A stretch of DNA of 64,000 nt from Lepeophtheirus salmonis (lineage: Eukaryota; Arthropoda; Copepoda; Siphonostomatoida; Caligidae): NCBI RefSeq assembly GCF_016086655.4, contig NC_052131.2, positions 7,051,940 to 7,115,939 of the forward strand, in the 5' to 3' direction. The translations under genes were made by a program, and so were the position numbers. Of the stretch, positions 22,757 to 33,449 are shown piece after piece. The notes beneath the pieces are model-generated. The model saw only the letters and a list, made by a program, of their open reading frames with translations. It did no database searches and was not told where the DNA came from. Position 1 is the stretch's first letter. Every line of letters begins with the position of its first letter.

Positions 22757-24278
22757 TGTAACATCGAAAATGGTTGTTCTTATTTTCTGGGACCTTTGAA
22801 TACTTTTAGAAAGAAAACTTCTTGTTTCAAGTGGTTCAGCCACGAAGACGTTTCTTATCGGCGAGATCAATGCTTAGAAATGTGTTCTTTTTCTCCATTG
22901 AGCCATGAAACCTATATGTTAGGACATTTTGCTGCCCTGGATAAGGAAAATCAAAAGGTCAAATTACAAATTAGTGGACGGAGAGTTTGTTTGACAACGT
23001 TTTCTTTCCTTTTGGCTATGGGAGATATACAGTTCAGAAACTTTATAATTATTTAATGAATGGATTCAGACATAAACATCATAAATTGACTGGAAGTATA
23101 TCTAATAACCCAAAAAATCGAAATATAAATGAACGTAGAGCTTACATTTTGAGAGTTAAATACAACAAAAATCATAAACGATCAGCTACACTATTAACTT
23201 TTAAATAACCTAAATAAATTCCTTACATGTCAATACTATTGAGAAAATCTCATTTTATTCCTCTTTTATAAAGTTAATCTTATTCCTATTGACAATGAAA
23301 GATTAGGAACGCCCAATATATATATGTTTGATGAGGCTATTTATAATTTTCTTAGATATAATATTCTTATTCTTAAGTATTTATAGGAAACATGTAATAT
23401 AGAGTCAAATTGTGTAGCATCTCTCTTATTCCATGAACTACTGAGTAAAAGTCCAATTCTGCATCTTGACATTCGATGTGATAATTGTGGGTTAAAAAGT
23501 TTTAATAAGTTAGTAAGTTTTTTCACTTTCCAACTTTTTATTTTACTTTACAGAGTCCAGCATAAAAATTGCATTATAATGGCGTTTGTGACATACATGG
23601 TTATTTGGGATATGTTTGAGGAAATTTCTATTCACTTTCTTACTGAAAATCATTCAAAGTTTTCGCCAAATTGCAGCTTCGGTGCCATTTCAAATTGATA
23701 CTATATTTAGCCAAAAATTTATTGTGTTAAATATTTAGTTGAAGCGGTCGAAAATGCATCTATTAAATTTGGTATGATATCTTCCAAGAAGATGGGATGC
23801 CCACTAATTCAGTGGTATAATTGGAAAACTTTTTTAGACAATTATTTCGGCCCTCAAAAAGAAATAGAGCATAAACAAACATTTACCTTCATATCTGCTT
23901 TTCCTGGATTTGTAAATGTTAAAAAAATGGTCCAATAATACACAAACTATTCCTATATATATTCCTATTCCTTTGAATTTATTGAAACCTGGAATTCCGT
24001 ACTCTAATTTTCCATTATCTATTCCTAAAGAAAATATTTTGATAAAAAATAAATTACTGGAGGAAAGAATGGAATATCTAATGAAAAAACATCGTTTTTT
24101 TGGTTTATTGTAATAAAAAAAAAAGCTTTTCTTAAAGTCTAAAAAAGTTGAAGTCTTTAGTTAATATTCTTTCTTATCAAAATAACAATTTTGTGTTTCC
24201 ATCTACTTCTCACTATAATAATTTTGTTTCTCCTTCAACTTCTTCTTCTACGCCGTCTATCAATTTAACCGAAGATTA
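22757..24278 (+). pseudogene. Broken gene of an uncharacterised DNC/GHTK family (DUF7869-like)
   Basis: Ordered blocks can be followed in the plus strand across several phases. An N-terminal segment from 22757 has RDQCLEMCSFSPLSHETYML, then SGRRVCLTTFSFLLAMGD near 22975. After a +1 shift near 23045 comes FRHKHHKLTGSISNNPKN. Near 23467, LHLDIRCDNCGLKSFNK corresponds to the family's 'L.aDNC.GQNKN' motif. Near 23630, HFLTENHSKFSPNCSFGAIS matches 'f...GHTKf.pD..FG..k'. VENASIKFGMIS, LIQWYNWKTFLDNYF and FTFISAFPGFVNVKK match the family's W-Y-W and PG.V.vK blocks. A late block has ERMEYLMKKHRFF ('eRq.YLy..IR'). The tail is Ser/Thr/Pro-rich (FVFPSTSHYNNFVSPSTSSS) and ends at a stop at 24276-24278. 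I recall such proteins from Hydra, sponges and crustaceans as uncharacterised, possibly transposase-derived. At least four frameshifts or stops make it a pseudogene, unless some gaps are introns. Confidence 0.65.
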
Positions 24279-26220
24279 ACTTTATCTCTACCAACGAATT
24301 ATTTGGTACAATATACTTCTTCATCATCTTTGAGTAATTTATTTGAAGGTATAACTCATCTTGTTCCGTTGTTTAATTTTTTAAATTTTAATTTACTTGC
24401 TTTCTTGCTTTTTTTTAATATAAGGTATATAATGTAATATTGATAGCACAAATACGGATTTATCTACATCTTTTGATCCGGATCGAGAACTTAGAAAATG
24501 ATATGTTTAAAAGTATGTGCTTTACATGTGATGGATGTAATTTGCACAGTTAATATTTGAAAAAGGAGATAAAAAATGTGGATATTGCACACATTGCATA
24601 AAAAATATTACAAAAAATTTATTTGTACAATATACAAGTCCTAATCTATATAAGGAATTAAAAAAATATTTTAATTTGAGTGTTTTTTGTTGTCTACCTT
24701 CTACATTCACAATAATTGGTTATTGATAAGAACCCATTATAAAATTATATGTTTATGTTAATTTTTTGTAATTAATTATACTTGTTATTAAACCAAATAT
24801 TGATTTTTGTTTATTATTAAATTTATGAATAGTTTTGTTTTAATGTGATGTATTATCTATATTTAGATGCATATAAATAATTTTATTTAGTATTTTAGTC
24901 AAGATTAATTTAGTCTTATTATTTAAAAAGTCGGGAAACTTGAATTAACAGTCCTTATACCTTAGATTAAATTCCATATTATTAATTTTGTAAAACAAAA
25001 ACAAACATGACCACTATTTACATTTAAAATATAGCCGAAATACTTTATTAACTAATTAATATTAATAGAATAATTATTTTTTTCAAGCAAATAGCTTAAT
25101 CTATTCAATAAGAAATATCATATTATGTAAGCTAAAAATATATCTTAATCTATAAGATTATCATAAGACTTATACTTCGAATATTCCCAATCGTTCAGCA
25201 ATCCAATCCTCCCTTTCAACTAATGTAATCTGAAATTACATAATACAAGTTATATTAACAGTCCAGTTGTGGTAATTCATCAAATTTTTATATAAAAAAA
25301 TTACGATATTCAACTAAATTAAATTTCCACTATTTATTTGTAAGATATAGAGAAAAAAAAAATCAATTTTCGACTTTCAAATTAGCGATGAGGCGAAATT
25401 TATACCTGTTATTTAAGTTTAAAAGCAATTCATGAAACATTGAAAAATTTTATTATTAACTATCAGTTTATAAATAACCAATGGAAGGCTGAATTTATTT
25501 ATGAATTGAACCTGTGAAAGCTAAAACTATATCTGAGAGGTAGATAATGGCTACAAAAGCATGTTTTTAAAAACTAAACGTTTTAAATTATAATTTTTGT
25601 AAGTTTAACAGAAATAATTTCAAATCTTGGGTCAAAACACTTTGATTTATAGATATTCCGTTATCATCACAATATTTATCAGATATAAAAAGTATCTCGT
25701 AATCCTGGAAGAGAGAATAAATGCGTTTTACACAGATATTTTCTTCTTGTATTACAGGATACTATTTTAAATCAAAATTATAGGATCGTGGAAGATACAG
25801 TAGTATGCAATTATTATGCGTCTAAATAGTTTAGATTACTTGAAAAGTAATGTTAATCAAGTAGACACTCCTTCAGTCTTTGTCGAAAGCTGAATATTAT
25901 TCCATAAAAGTGGGGAAAAGTTCTTATAATGTTAGCATAAGTCCTTGAATATTTTAATCAGATTTCTTTTGATAACATTTCAAGTCCATAAAAATAATAT
26001 ATATTACATAGAGCTGAGGATTTCCTAAGTTCTTTATAAACCAGCTTTTGTTTTGCTATTCATAGCTATTGAGTCGAATTCCAGTATCGATTATTTGAAT
26101 GTGAAATCACATCAAGTCGCCAGTCTTCAAAATATGGACTCAAGTCCAATTCGAGTCATGGAGATCCCTCTGGTATTCAATTAATTTACACCATAATGAA
26201 AAGGCACAAATTAACAAAAT
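24279..26220. other. AT-rich spacer
   Basis: No gene could be supported. A cluster of GAGTC-type words (for example GACTCAAGTCCAATTCGAGT near 26128) resembles a dispersed repeat also hinted at near 36160 and 36770. Confidence 0.4.
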
Positions 26221-26232
26221 TGAACAAAGTAT

Positions 26233-26276
26233 TTGAGTTTCGGTAGTGATTGAGTTTTCAGTAGGGATTGAGTTTT
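26233..26276. repeat. 18-19 bp tandem repeat, about 2.5 units
   Basis: Units TTGAGTTTCGGTAGTGA and TTGAGTTTTCAGTAGGGA are followed by a partial TTGAGTTTT. They form a short imperfect minisatellite. Confidence 0.6.
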
Positions 26277-28227
26277 TTCTCTTGTTATTATTCCTGAAGA
26301 TTATTTCCCCGTGCACTTAAAGATGTGCCTCTTATTAAATGTAGGTGTACCAATTAGCATAGCTTAATTTTTATTTAGTAGGTTATTTGCATAATAATTG
26401 ACCTTAAATATTGGGTCGTACAATAAAATAATTGAATTAATTTTCTAATATAAATTGTAGAGCAATAAACAATGAATATAAAACTGTCCTTGGTTTATTA
26501 GGGAAACCCTCTTATTATCTTTTCTTACATTCATCACAAATATTGTATCGCAACGTGAACCATGTAATTTTCCTAGGCTGTTATCATTATAATTTAATTA
26601 TTGAGGAAGAAACGCCCATTTTAAGCATACAATGTATGTGTTCATGAATGATGGAGAGGGACACTGAGGATTTGCTGAGGGGGTTAACTGTAAATTCTAC
26701 GCGTAGTAAAATGGAGGATCGACATCACTGTAATTCCAGGTTATGTCATAACTAGAACAAAGAGTAATCGAGAAAATGAGAATGCACCTAAATAGCGAGC
26801 ATACTTTGTACATAGCTTCAATTGGTAAAAGGACTTGTGGCAATGAGATAAACGTATTTCTTCTTTAGTCAATTTGCCGATCATGATAAATTAAAAATAT
26901 TACGTAATACATTAATACTATAATACATGTATTATGTTGAACCAATTCCCACTTGCCATTTCACCAAGTATCTTGAATTTCTTTACTAAGAAGGTCATTA
27001 AATGTAGATATTCATAAAAGATTTGCATTTATGTCATAAATTGCATCATAATTGAAAGTTAAACCATATTGGGGGCTCTTACTTGATATTTTACTGTATA
27101 AAATGGACTAATTTCCAATACATCCTCATAAAGCTACATAAAATGAGTTTTAGAATAAAAGAAGACTTGACATCTGCATATAATACTACTTGACGTCTTT
27201 ATTAAACGATGATATTTGAATTAAACCAAAGTAATATGCATTGAAAATTACAATACTAAGATCAAATTTGTACTAAAACTATTTTTTCAATCGGGAAAAG
27301 TATGATAATTATAGAAAAATTGATTATTTTTTCCTTTGTATTTGTTAAATAATTATTGTCTACAATATGTAAATAAGATTGTATAACGATGATATATTTC
27401 CTTCCATTTGGCGACCATAAATCGAACCTACACAAATGGAGTGCAAGAGAACAATTTATCCCCAGTGCATTGTCGTCTCAGCTACGTTGCTATATTTTGA
27501 AAGCCGTTTTTTAGAAAAACAATAATATTGTAGTAATGTAACTATTGCTTTTGATGATTTTGATATTTTTAAATGATTGATTTAAAATTTCCAAAGAAAT
27601 AAACTCACTAATTCAGTAGAAATTTTGAATGGATTCAGTTATAACAAGTTTTGCAATTTTACTCGTATTACTTATTCTTCTTTCAAAGAATCTCCCTTAA
27701 CGGATAAGTTTGTTTTATCAGCTTCACTCAACAAAAATTAAAATTTAATAATAAAAAAATCCACGTCCGTTGACAAATACAAAACTATATTTGCACAAAT
27801 TTTAAGTTCACACATTATGAAGGAGTTCACAATTGAAAAAGCCTGTGTACATCATCCCTGGAGATCTGATATAATACTTTTTCAGTGATCCAATGTGTTG
27901 GAAGGAATATTTCACTCAAATTCGAGAAGAAATATTCTAACAGCACGCAGAAATTTGGAAAGATTTATACTGCCTATAAGTTATATTCCATAATATATTG
28001 ATAACAATAATCCTTTGTAAATAATACCTCAAAAACTCCTCGTTGCTTGTGACTGTTGAATTTTTAAGTAATTATTTTAATAAGACATGTTTATAAAGTG
28101 TGTTTTGCTTCTATTTACTTTAACTCATTAACATCTATCGTGATCAAATACACTTGGCAATTCTTATAACACTTATATCAATATCAGATTAAATTAGTTT
28201 AAGATAATACCTTCCAATAATGTAATA
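26277..28227. other. AT-rich spacer with one tRNA-like patch
   Basis: Apart from the tRNA-like segment at 27409-27490, nothing could be recognised on either strand. Confidence 0.4.
27409..27490 (-). tRNA. Degenerate tRNA-like sequence (pseudo-tRNA or SINE head)
   Basis: On the reverse strand, TAGCTGAGACGA (27473-27484) fits the internal promoter A box (TRGCNNAGNNGG-like). GGTTCGATTTA (27418-27428) fits the B box except at its last bases. Spacing is close to that of a tRNA with a long variable arm. The acceptor arms pair poorly and I cannot fix an anticodon. I infer a tRNA-derived relic, either a pseudogene or the head of a SINE, not a functional tRNA. Confidence 0.35.
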
Positions 28228-28584
28228 ATTAACAGATTTCTCCCATTCCATTTTTCTTATTTTCAAGCCTAATTAATCTCCCCGTAATTATCAACTGTAC
28301 CATATAGCCAGTTCGAATTTCTCTGCTCACTTTGTCTGCTTTAACTTTTTTCATACGATAATTTTTATTGTTACATATTTTCTCCATATCTTCATTCTTC
28401 TAAGTAATATTAAAATTCATCTGATCTACTTCTTTGTGTCTTATCCATTCCATATCTTTGTTCAAATCATTTCCAAGTTCAATAATGCTTTTTTTTATCC
28501 ACACCACTTCAATATTTTTATTTCTTCCATCTCTTTTCTTAACTACTTCTCCATTATTAAGACGATTTCTTATCTAAGCCCATT
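28228..28584 (-). pseudogene. Lys-rich coding-like frame with one stop, unknown
   Basis: A reverse-strand frame of about 117 codons runs from 28584 to a stop at 28228 with one internal stop near 28400. Its composition is strongly charged: RNRLNNGEVVKKRDGRNKN, then WIKKSIIELGNDLNKDMEWI, and near the end MKKVKADKVSREIRTGYM. This suggests a helical or coiled-coil protein, such as the linker or ORF1 of a LINE. I recognise no family. No upstream start codon or partner exon is evident. Confidence 0.35.
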
Positions 28585-28844
28585 ACTTCCAACTAACTAA
28601 CGAACCCTTAAATTTGATATGTTGTTATTTAAAAAAAATATAAATATAGATAATAAAAAAATAAAATTTTAACTCTAGTCCCTCATAAGAATAATTTCAT
28701 TAAATAAATAGAATTTATTCTAATTTATTTTCTGTTAGAGCATGACATAAATTGCCATTATTTATACTTCATCAAATATTTTAATCGGAACAATTATTTC
28801 CCCGTATGATATGCTTAAAAAAATTAACACTTCAGGTTAAGGCC

Positions 28845-29460
28845 TACGTTTTAGAGCAAAAAAGGGTTTTTGTATGGTTTTTTCGACTTCTTTGCAATAA
28901 TAACATAGGTACATACTTCGTCTCAGTTACGCAAACAACAGGATATTTCCATACGTCATTGCGCAAGTAAGCCTTAGTGATATAGTCTAAATATGTGCTA
29001 AGCCATGGTAGGCGGCCTTCATGATCATGAAGCGATGTCATCAAAGAGAATCAGCTTCTGATGAATTCAACTTGTGGCATTGTTGCTTGGCGGTCATCAT
29101 TGTTCAAGATTCCAACTCTCCTGTAAAAGCGGCGCATGTGATTCTTTAATTAGTTGCCGTATTATCGAGCATGTCAAAACCACCCATATTTGTCTTGTAA
29201 ACCATAATATAATTAAGGGATGGTGTTGAGAGCTTCTTGCGTTTTTCTCTGCTGTAACGACCCACATATCTAATAAGCTCTGAATTCAAGTAGTTAGACC
29301 AAATGTAGGTTGATTCAGAGTCTTTTGAAGCAGTTCAAAAACAGTTTTCAGTTTGAAACAGAAAATACTGTTTGAATACCTCCCTGATGTTCTTGTTCAT
29401 CTTAGATTACTTTGAAGATCCGTATTATTGAGCCTCATTCTCCTCAGTATTCCAACTACC
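28845..29460 (-). pseudogene. piggyBac transposase remnant
   Basis: On the reverse strand, from about 29285 downwards, one frame reads LIRYVGRYSREKRKKLSTPS, then NYIMVYKTNMGGFDMLDN (about 29215-29160). The latter is the hallmark piggyBac segment '..P..i..YN..MGGVD..D' with YN changed to YK and V to F. Upstream, STYIWSNYLNS corresponds to the 'W.D...v...s' stretch. Downstream, after a phase change, come NNDDRQATMPQVEFIRS (the 'L..Fr..va' region) and a final open frame ending at 28844. Stops interrupt all parts. piggyBac transposases perform TTAA-specific cut-and-paste; terminal repeats with TTAA were not located. The upstream acidic segment (NTEENEAQ near 29455) fits the acidic N-terminal region of the family. 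Confidence 0.6.
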
Positions 29461-29734
29461 TATAGATCCCCAATAGTCCATAAGATATAACCTAGCAAAA
29501 AATTAATCCCATACAACCTTAAGATCAGCTTTTAGGTAAAGTGTGCTGATTCTAGTTGTCCTAATCATATACATTGTGTTTTATGAATCCTATCCTTATT
29601 TTGAAACGATTGAATAAAACCATTTATGGACTGGGAATCGGTCCAAAATGAAATACTTCGATGATGGGGAGAAAAAAAGTTCATGAAAATGAATTTTTAT
29701 GACAATAAAAAAGCACTTTTCTGTTTTCATGAAC

Positions 29735-30032
29735 TCTTCCGGGTCATTGACGGTCGAATGAACCCTTCTTCTTCTCCAACGGTTCAAACTTGCTGACGGC
29801 GTAGACAGTGATCCTGGAGGCACTAAATTGCTTGCAGTGCGCGAATGGAAATTTGTCAATAACGTTTAAGTGTCATTTTTTCGAAATTTACTTATTCTAG
29901 AGAGCTCAAATTTGTTTGGTTTTGTAATTAATTGTTTAAGGTTTGATATATCGAAGTATGAACTAATTTCAATCACTCAACTTTAATAAAGTATTGAGTT
30001 AGTAAGTGTTCAGATTTTAATGGACCACCCAG
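29735..30032 (-). mobile_element. 5' remnant of a Tc1/mariner element
   Basis: The right terminus ends GGACCACCCAG at 30032, followed by TA (30033-30034). Inward it reads as TACTGGGTGGTCCATTAAAA on the reverse strand, a common mariner end. About 170 bp further in, the reverse strand encodes FSASRITVYAVSKFEPLEKK (29740-29830), a helix-turn-helix segment of the 'S..TVY.VvkRf...g' type. The rest of the transposase is absent. Sequence downstream (29500-29735) is unrelated, so the copy is truncated. Confidence 0.55.
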
Positions 30033-30366
30033 TATGTTTTATAATATGTTCAACCGTTACTATAAAGGACTAAACGTATATAAAACATAATGAGAATGAT
30101 TTACAATGAGGCCTATAACTTCATTTAAACATATAGGATACTGTGTCCCTATATTCGTTAACAATATTTCCCGTGCTTAACTTTATCTAAATTATCAAAA
30201 AGTACAAGTAGTTAGACCATGAAACTTATTATATATTCATTTTAATATTATATAAACATTTAAATCTCAAAGTAGCCATTCCTGGCCTCGATCCTAGGGG
30301 TGAAGGTCTTCTTCACGTATTCCCTGGACATGTTAGCCCACTCACTCTCCACGGAACCTTACCCGC

Positions 30367-30915
30367 AACTTAATTTTTTGATTTAAAAATTTAAAAAAAT
30401 CCGAAAATATCCTAAATAAATTTTTTAGTAAAAAAATATTCAAAAATTCACAGCTATTCACAAAAATAAATTTTTTTGGAAAAACATTTCCACGATTCAT
30501 AGCAATTTTCAAAAATTAAATTTTTTCAGAAATCTTTTGTTTCTCACAAAAAGTTAAAGTTTTGAAAAAAAATCTTTATCTATTATCAACAATTTAGTTT
30601 AAAGTAAAATTGTAAATCCACAACTCTTCACTAAAATTAATTTTTTTGGAAAATTTCAATCATTAAATTTTTGAAAAAATAAAATTCAATCATCAGATTT
30701 TCGAATATTTTTTTTAAATAATATATATTTTTTTTGAGAAAAATTTAATAATCCGTACTTATTCACAGAAAATTAAATTAAGTTTAAAATATTTTGAATT
30801 TTTTTTTTTCAAAAAATTCAAATATTGAGTTTTATATTGAAAAAAAAAAACACCTTATTTTGGGGAGGGGGGCTACAGCCCATCCAGACCAACCCCTGAA
30901 GACGCCCCTGAGTTA
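30367..30915. mobile_element. hAT-like MITE (CAGGGGCGTC family, copy 3, left end lost)
   Basis: The right end GACGCCCCTG (to about 30911) is the inverse of CAGGGGCGTC. The adjacent CTACAGCCCATCCAGACC matches the head of the 9.5 kb copy. The interior repeats the word AAATTCACAGCTATTCAC (near 30452) and variants near 30491, 30613 and 30747, as in the 19.0 kb copy. The left terminus is missing. It lies inside the decayed mariner at 30255-31490. Confidence 0.65.
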
Positions 30916-30916
30916 T

Positions 30917-31011
30917 GTACCACTTATAAAATATTCTTTCAAAATCTCAAGTTACCCCCGGAATGGCTCGAAGTAACACAAGGGGTACGGGTACCCCCAT
31001 TTGAGAACACC
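30917..31011 (-). mobile_element. hAT terminal fragment
   Basis: Read on the reverse strand from 31011, the sequence CAGGTGTTCTCAAATGGGGG, followed by TACCCGTACCCC, has the typical 'CAG.GGTTCTCAAA' hAT terminus. It abuts resumed mariner coding at 31012, so it entered that mariner. Its other end was not recognised, and the CAGGGGCGTC MITE lies immediately to its left. Confidence 0.5.
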
Positions 31012-31492
31012 TGCTTTAAGGCATTCATATTCACAAGGAAGGTGGAAAAGGCCTTCCTCCTGATGGTATCCATATCTTATAGTCAAGAGGGTTGCAGTTT
31101 TGTTAGGAAGGAGCTCACATTGTTCAGGGCCAGAAATTCACAAAGTTGTCTTTACACTACACTTTTAGTTAACCACTTCCAGGCTTCCTCTCAAGGCTCT
31201 TGATGTCGTCACCAAGATTTTAAATCTTGGTGATGATACCCTTGGAGCAGTGGACGATGCAGGAGATCTCGTTATAACCCCTTACTGCGTCAGGAAGCGC
31301 TGACACATGATTTCTTTTGGCTTCTATCTTAGTTTTCCTTCGTTTGATGAACGAATTTGTTTCATAACATTTTTTTTTATTACTTTACCCTTTGATGTTA
31401 CGAGAAAAAAAAATGCTGAATAATTTTGAACAATTTAGTAAGTCAATATGTTATTTTCCAATAACATTCCAGATTCCCTGGGACACGCTGTA

Positions 31493-31984
31493 TTGTCCGA
31501 AAAAATAAGGAATATGATAAAAAAACTATTCACAAGTCATAAAACAAAAAAACAACAAATAGGTATAAACTTCATTTAGCCAGCTTTATCTATTTATCCG
31601 TTATATAATAATTACATCTACATAGATTGTACAATGAAAATAATATTATTATGTCTTTAATAAATACTTTTAGTGTTAAAAAAAAAAGATAGGATTATAC
31701 TTTTGTGCCTTTTACAAGTCATTTCTATTCATTTCACGTCTCTTTTATCCTTACTAAACTAAAGATACTCTTTACTCCTTCATTCTATAAAGTTATATAT
31801 ACACAAATTTAAAAAAATAATTTTCAAACTTAGGAACATACAGAGTGTGTTTTTAAACGGTTCCATAGTAAATTCAAAATTAATTAAATCTGAATGAGTT
31901 ACTTGATAAAGTTTGCTAATATATATTTGTATAATACAAATAATATATATATAATATAAATTTATATTTGATGATTTAAGTGTG
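31493..31984. other. AT-rich spacer
   Basis: No gene supported; a 70-codon reverse frame at 31780-31992 is Ile/Tyr/Phe-rich and looks like chance. Confidence 0.4.
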
Positions 31985-32330
31985 TAAAACAAAATATTAA
32001 AAGGTCATCCTGGGTAAAAATGACCTTGGCCAAACGCTTTGTTACTGCTTTGGATGTGGTCTGTTTAGTTTTTTTCTGAGATTTTGTTTCCAAATAAATT
32101 AAAAAAGATCAAAAATTGTTTGTGCTGGTTCGGGAAACGTCATTGACTTTTTTCTCAAATACTTCTTATATGGAAAAATCCAGGGGGTCAGATCTGGTGG
32201 TAAAGGTAGCTCATCAATTATGTTTCAAAAATGCTAAATTAATTTTTGCAAAATGATTAAACAGGGTCGCGCCCTAAAATCGGAACAAAATTTGACATAA
32301 TCCAGTTCCTAAACAAATACAATTTGATGA
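31985..32330 (-). pseudogene. Tc1/mariner transposase fragment (third-acid region)
   Basis: The reverse strand encodes IIDELPLPPDLTPWIFP near 32200, which corresponds to the family's 'i.eLPWPPrSPDLTPlDFf.W' block with RS lost and D altered. A KKYLRKKSMTFPEPAQTIFD block follows, like 'gylK.kVy..rP.ti.eL'. Upstream, RARPCLIILQKLI is a decayed counterpart of the second catalytic block. It belongs to a different mariner subfamily from the other copies here. No termini were identified. Confidence 0.45.
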
Positions 32331-32376
32331 TTTTTTTGATTTTATTTAATTGTAAAGATGATAATAGTATATTAAT

Positions 32377-32430
32377 TTTCAATAGGACCTCCATAGGCCT
32401 CAGTCACTACCTCAATTCTTCCACAGACTA
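32377..32430 (-). pseudogene. Short mariner C-terminus remnant
   Basis: The reverse strand gives VCGRIEVVTEAYGGPIEN and then a stop, resembling the usual mariner end 'vr.RIe.vIeA.GghiE'. Only about 18 codons survive. Confidence 0.35.
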
Positions 32431-33439
32431 AATATTTTCATTCATAAAGAAAAATATTAATTTAGCGTAAGAGGTCCCGGAGTTAATAACATTGATTTTA
32501 CGGTAAAATGCTTAAAGCATTAGTATATATTTTTAATATGAACAGTTAAAAAAAAAATTGTTTTTTTGCTTTTTATGGCTTATTTTTCCATTTTTCTCTA
32601 TGTTGCACTTTTTCAATGAATAGACGCTTTATTAAATATTTTGAACTTTGTATATAACTTGGCATATAGTACCATTTTTAAACCGTTAGTATTATTGACA
32701 TTGTATCCAATTCCAAATCTTTCAATGTTTATAATTGCATTTAAATGAATTTATGAAGTAAAAACGATTGTAACCATTTACTTTATAACGAAAAAAAAAA
32801 ATCTTGCATAAACGGACCAGAGTTGGTTTCAATTAAACAATCTGGACTAATCCTAACAATTGAGAATTTTCTTAAATCACAAAATATTAGATGCCACCAA
32901 TGATAGCACTCTAGCATAATTATTTATTGACTTAAGCGTTGAAATAATGTTGTAAATTTGCAAAAGACAACTTTATGGATCATCATGTTTCTCCATCTCG
33001 ACAACTGACTAAAAATGAAAATAAACGGAAATTAATTTTATTAGTCACATGAACTCTTGTATGAGCAAGGGAAAAAAATAAGCTGTGATGCACTCATACA
33101 TAATCTGGATGGGGTTAAAGTTTGCTCCAATTGTAGTGGACGGCCCTGTACATCAAAAGCGGTTTAAACAGGCGCTATATTTTCGTAGAAGTAAACATCT
33201 AGGATTGTGGAGGTTTAATATCCTCCTAATGCTACCCTTGCTTGAAAAAACTTCAAATATACCTCTTCGTTGATTTTCACACAAATCCGATGGTTGTGGA
33301 ATCTCAAGACTTCAGTTTTTAATTTTTCATCTTTTATATCGCTTCTGGCCTCCCTTTGAAGGCAAAACAGATTCAAAAACTTTGATAACATTGAAATAAA
33401 AAATGTTGTTCTGATACCAACTGAAGGGTCAATATTTAT
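32431..33439. other. AT-rich spacer with unassigned short frames
   Basis: A 62-codon plus-strand frame (33085-33273) and an 81-codon reverse frame (33215-33460) overlap and are unassigned. The stretch 33080-33440 is somewhat more GC-rich and may be decayed transposon sequence. Confidence 0.35.
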
Positions 33440-33449
33440 ATTAATGACA

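Larger units (their letters stand above)
30255..31490 (-). mobile_element. Mariner element split by later insertions
   Basis: The right terminus (about 31465-31490) ends CCTGGGACACGCTG before TA. The reverse-strand transposase starts with ATG at 31363-31365 (MKQIRSSNEGK). After a frameshift, KRNHVSALPDAVRGYNEISC and an ITKI*NLGDDIKSLERKPGS block give the first helix-turn-helix and linker; MDTIRRKAFSTF near 31060 is the start of the second. The coding match stops at about 31012 and resumes at 30366-30255 with SEWANMSREYVKKTFTPRIE and ARNGYFEI, the extreme C-terminus. The catalytic core between them is gone, replaced by a hAT end and a CAGGGGCGTC MITE. The left terminus was not found. Confidence 0.65.
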
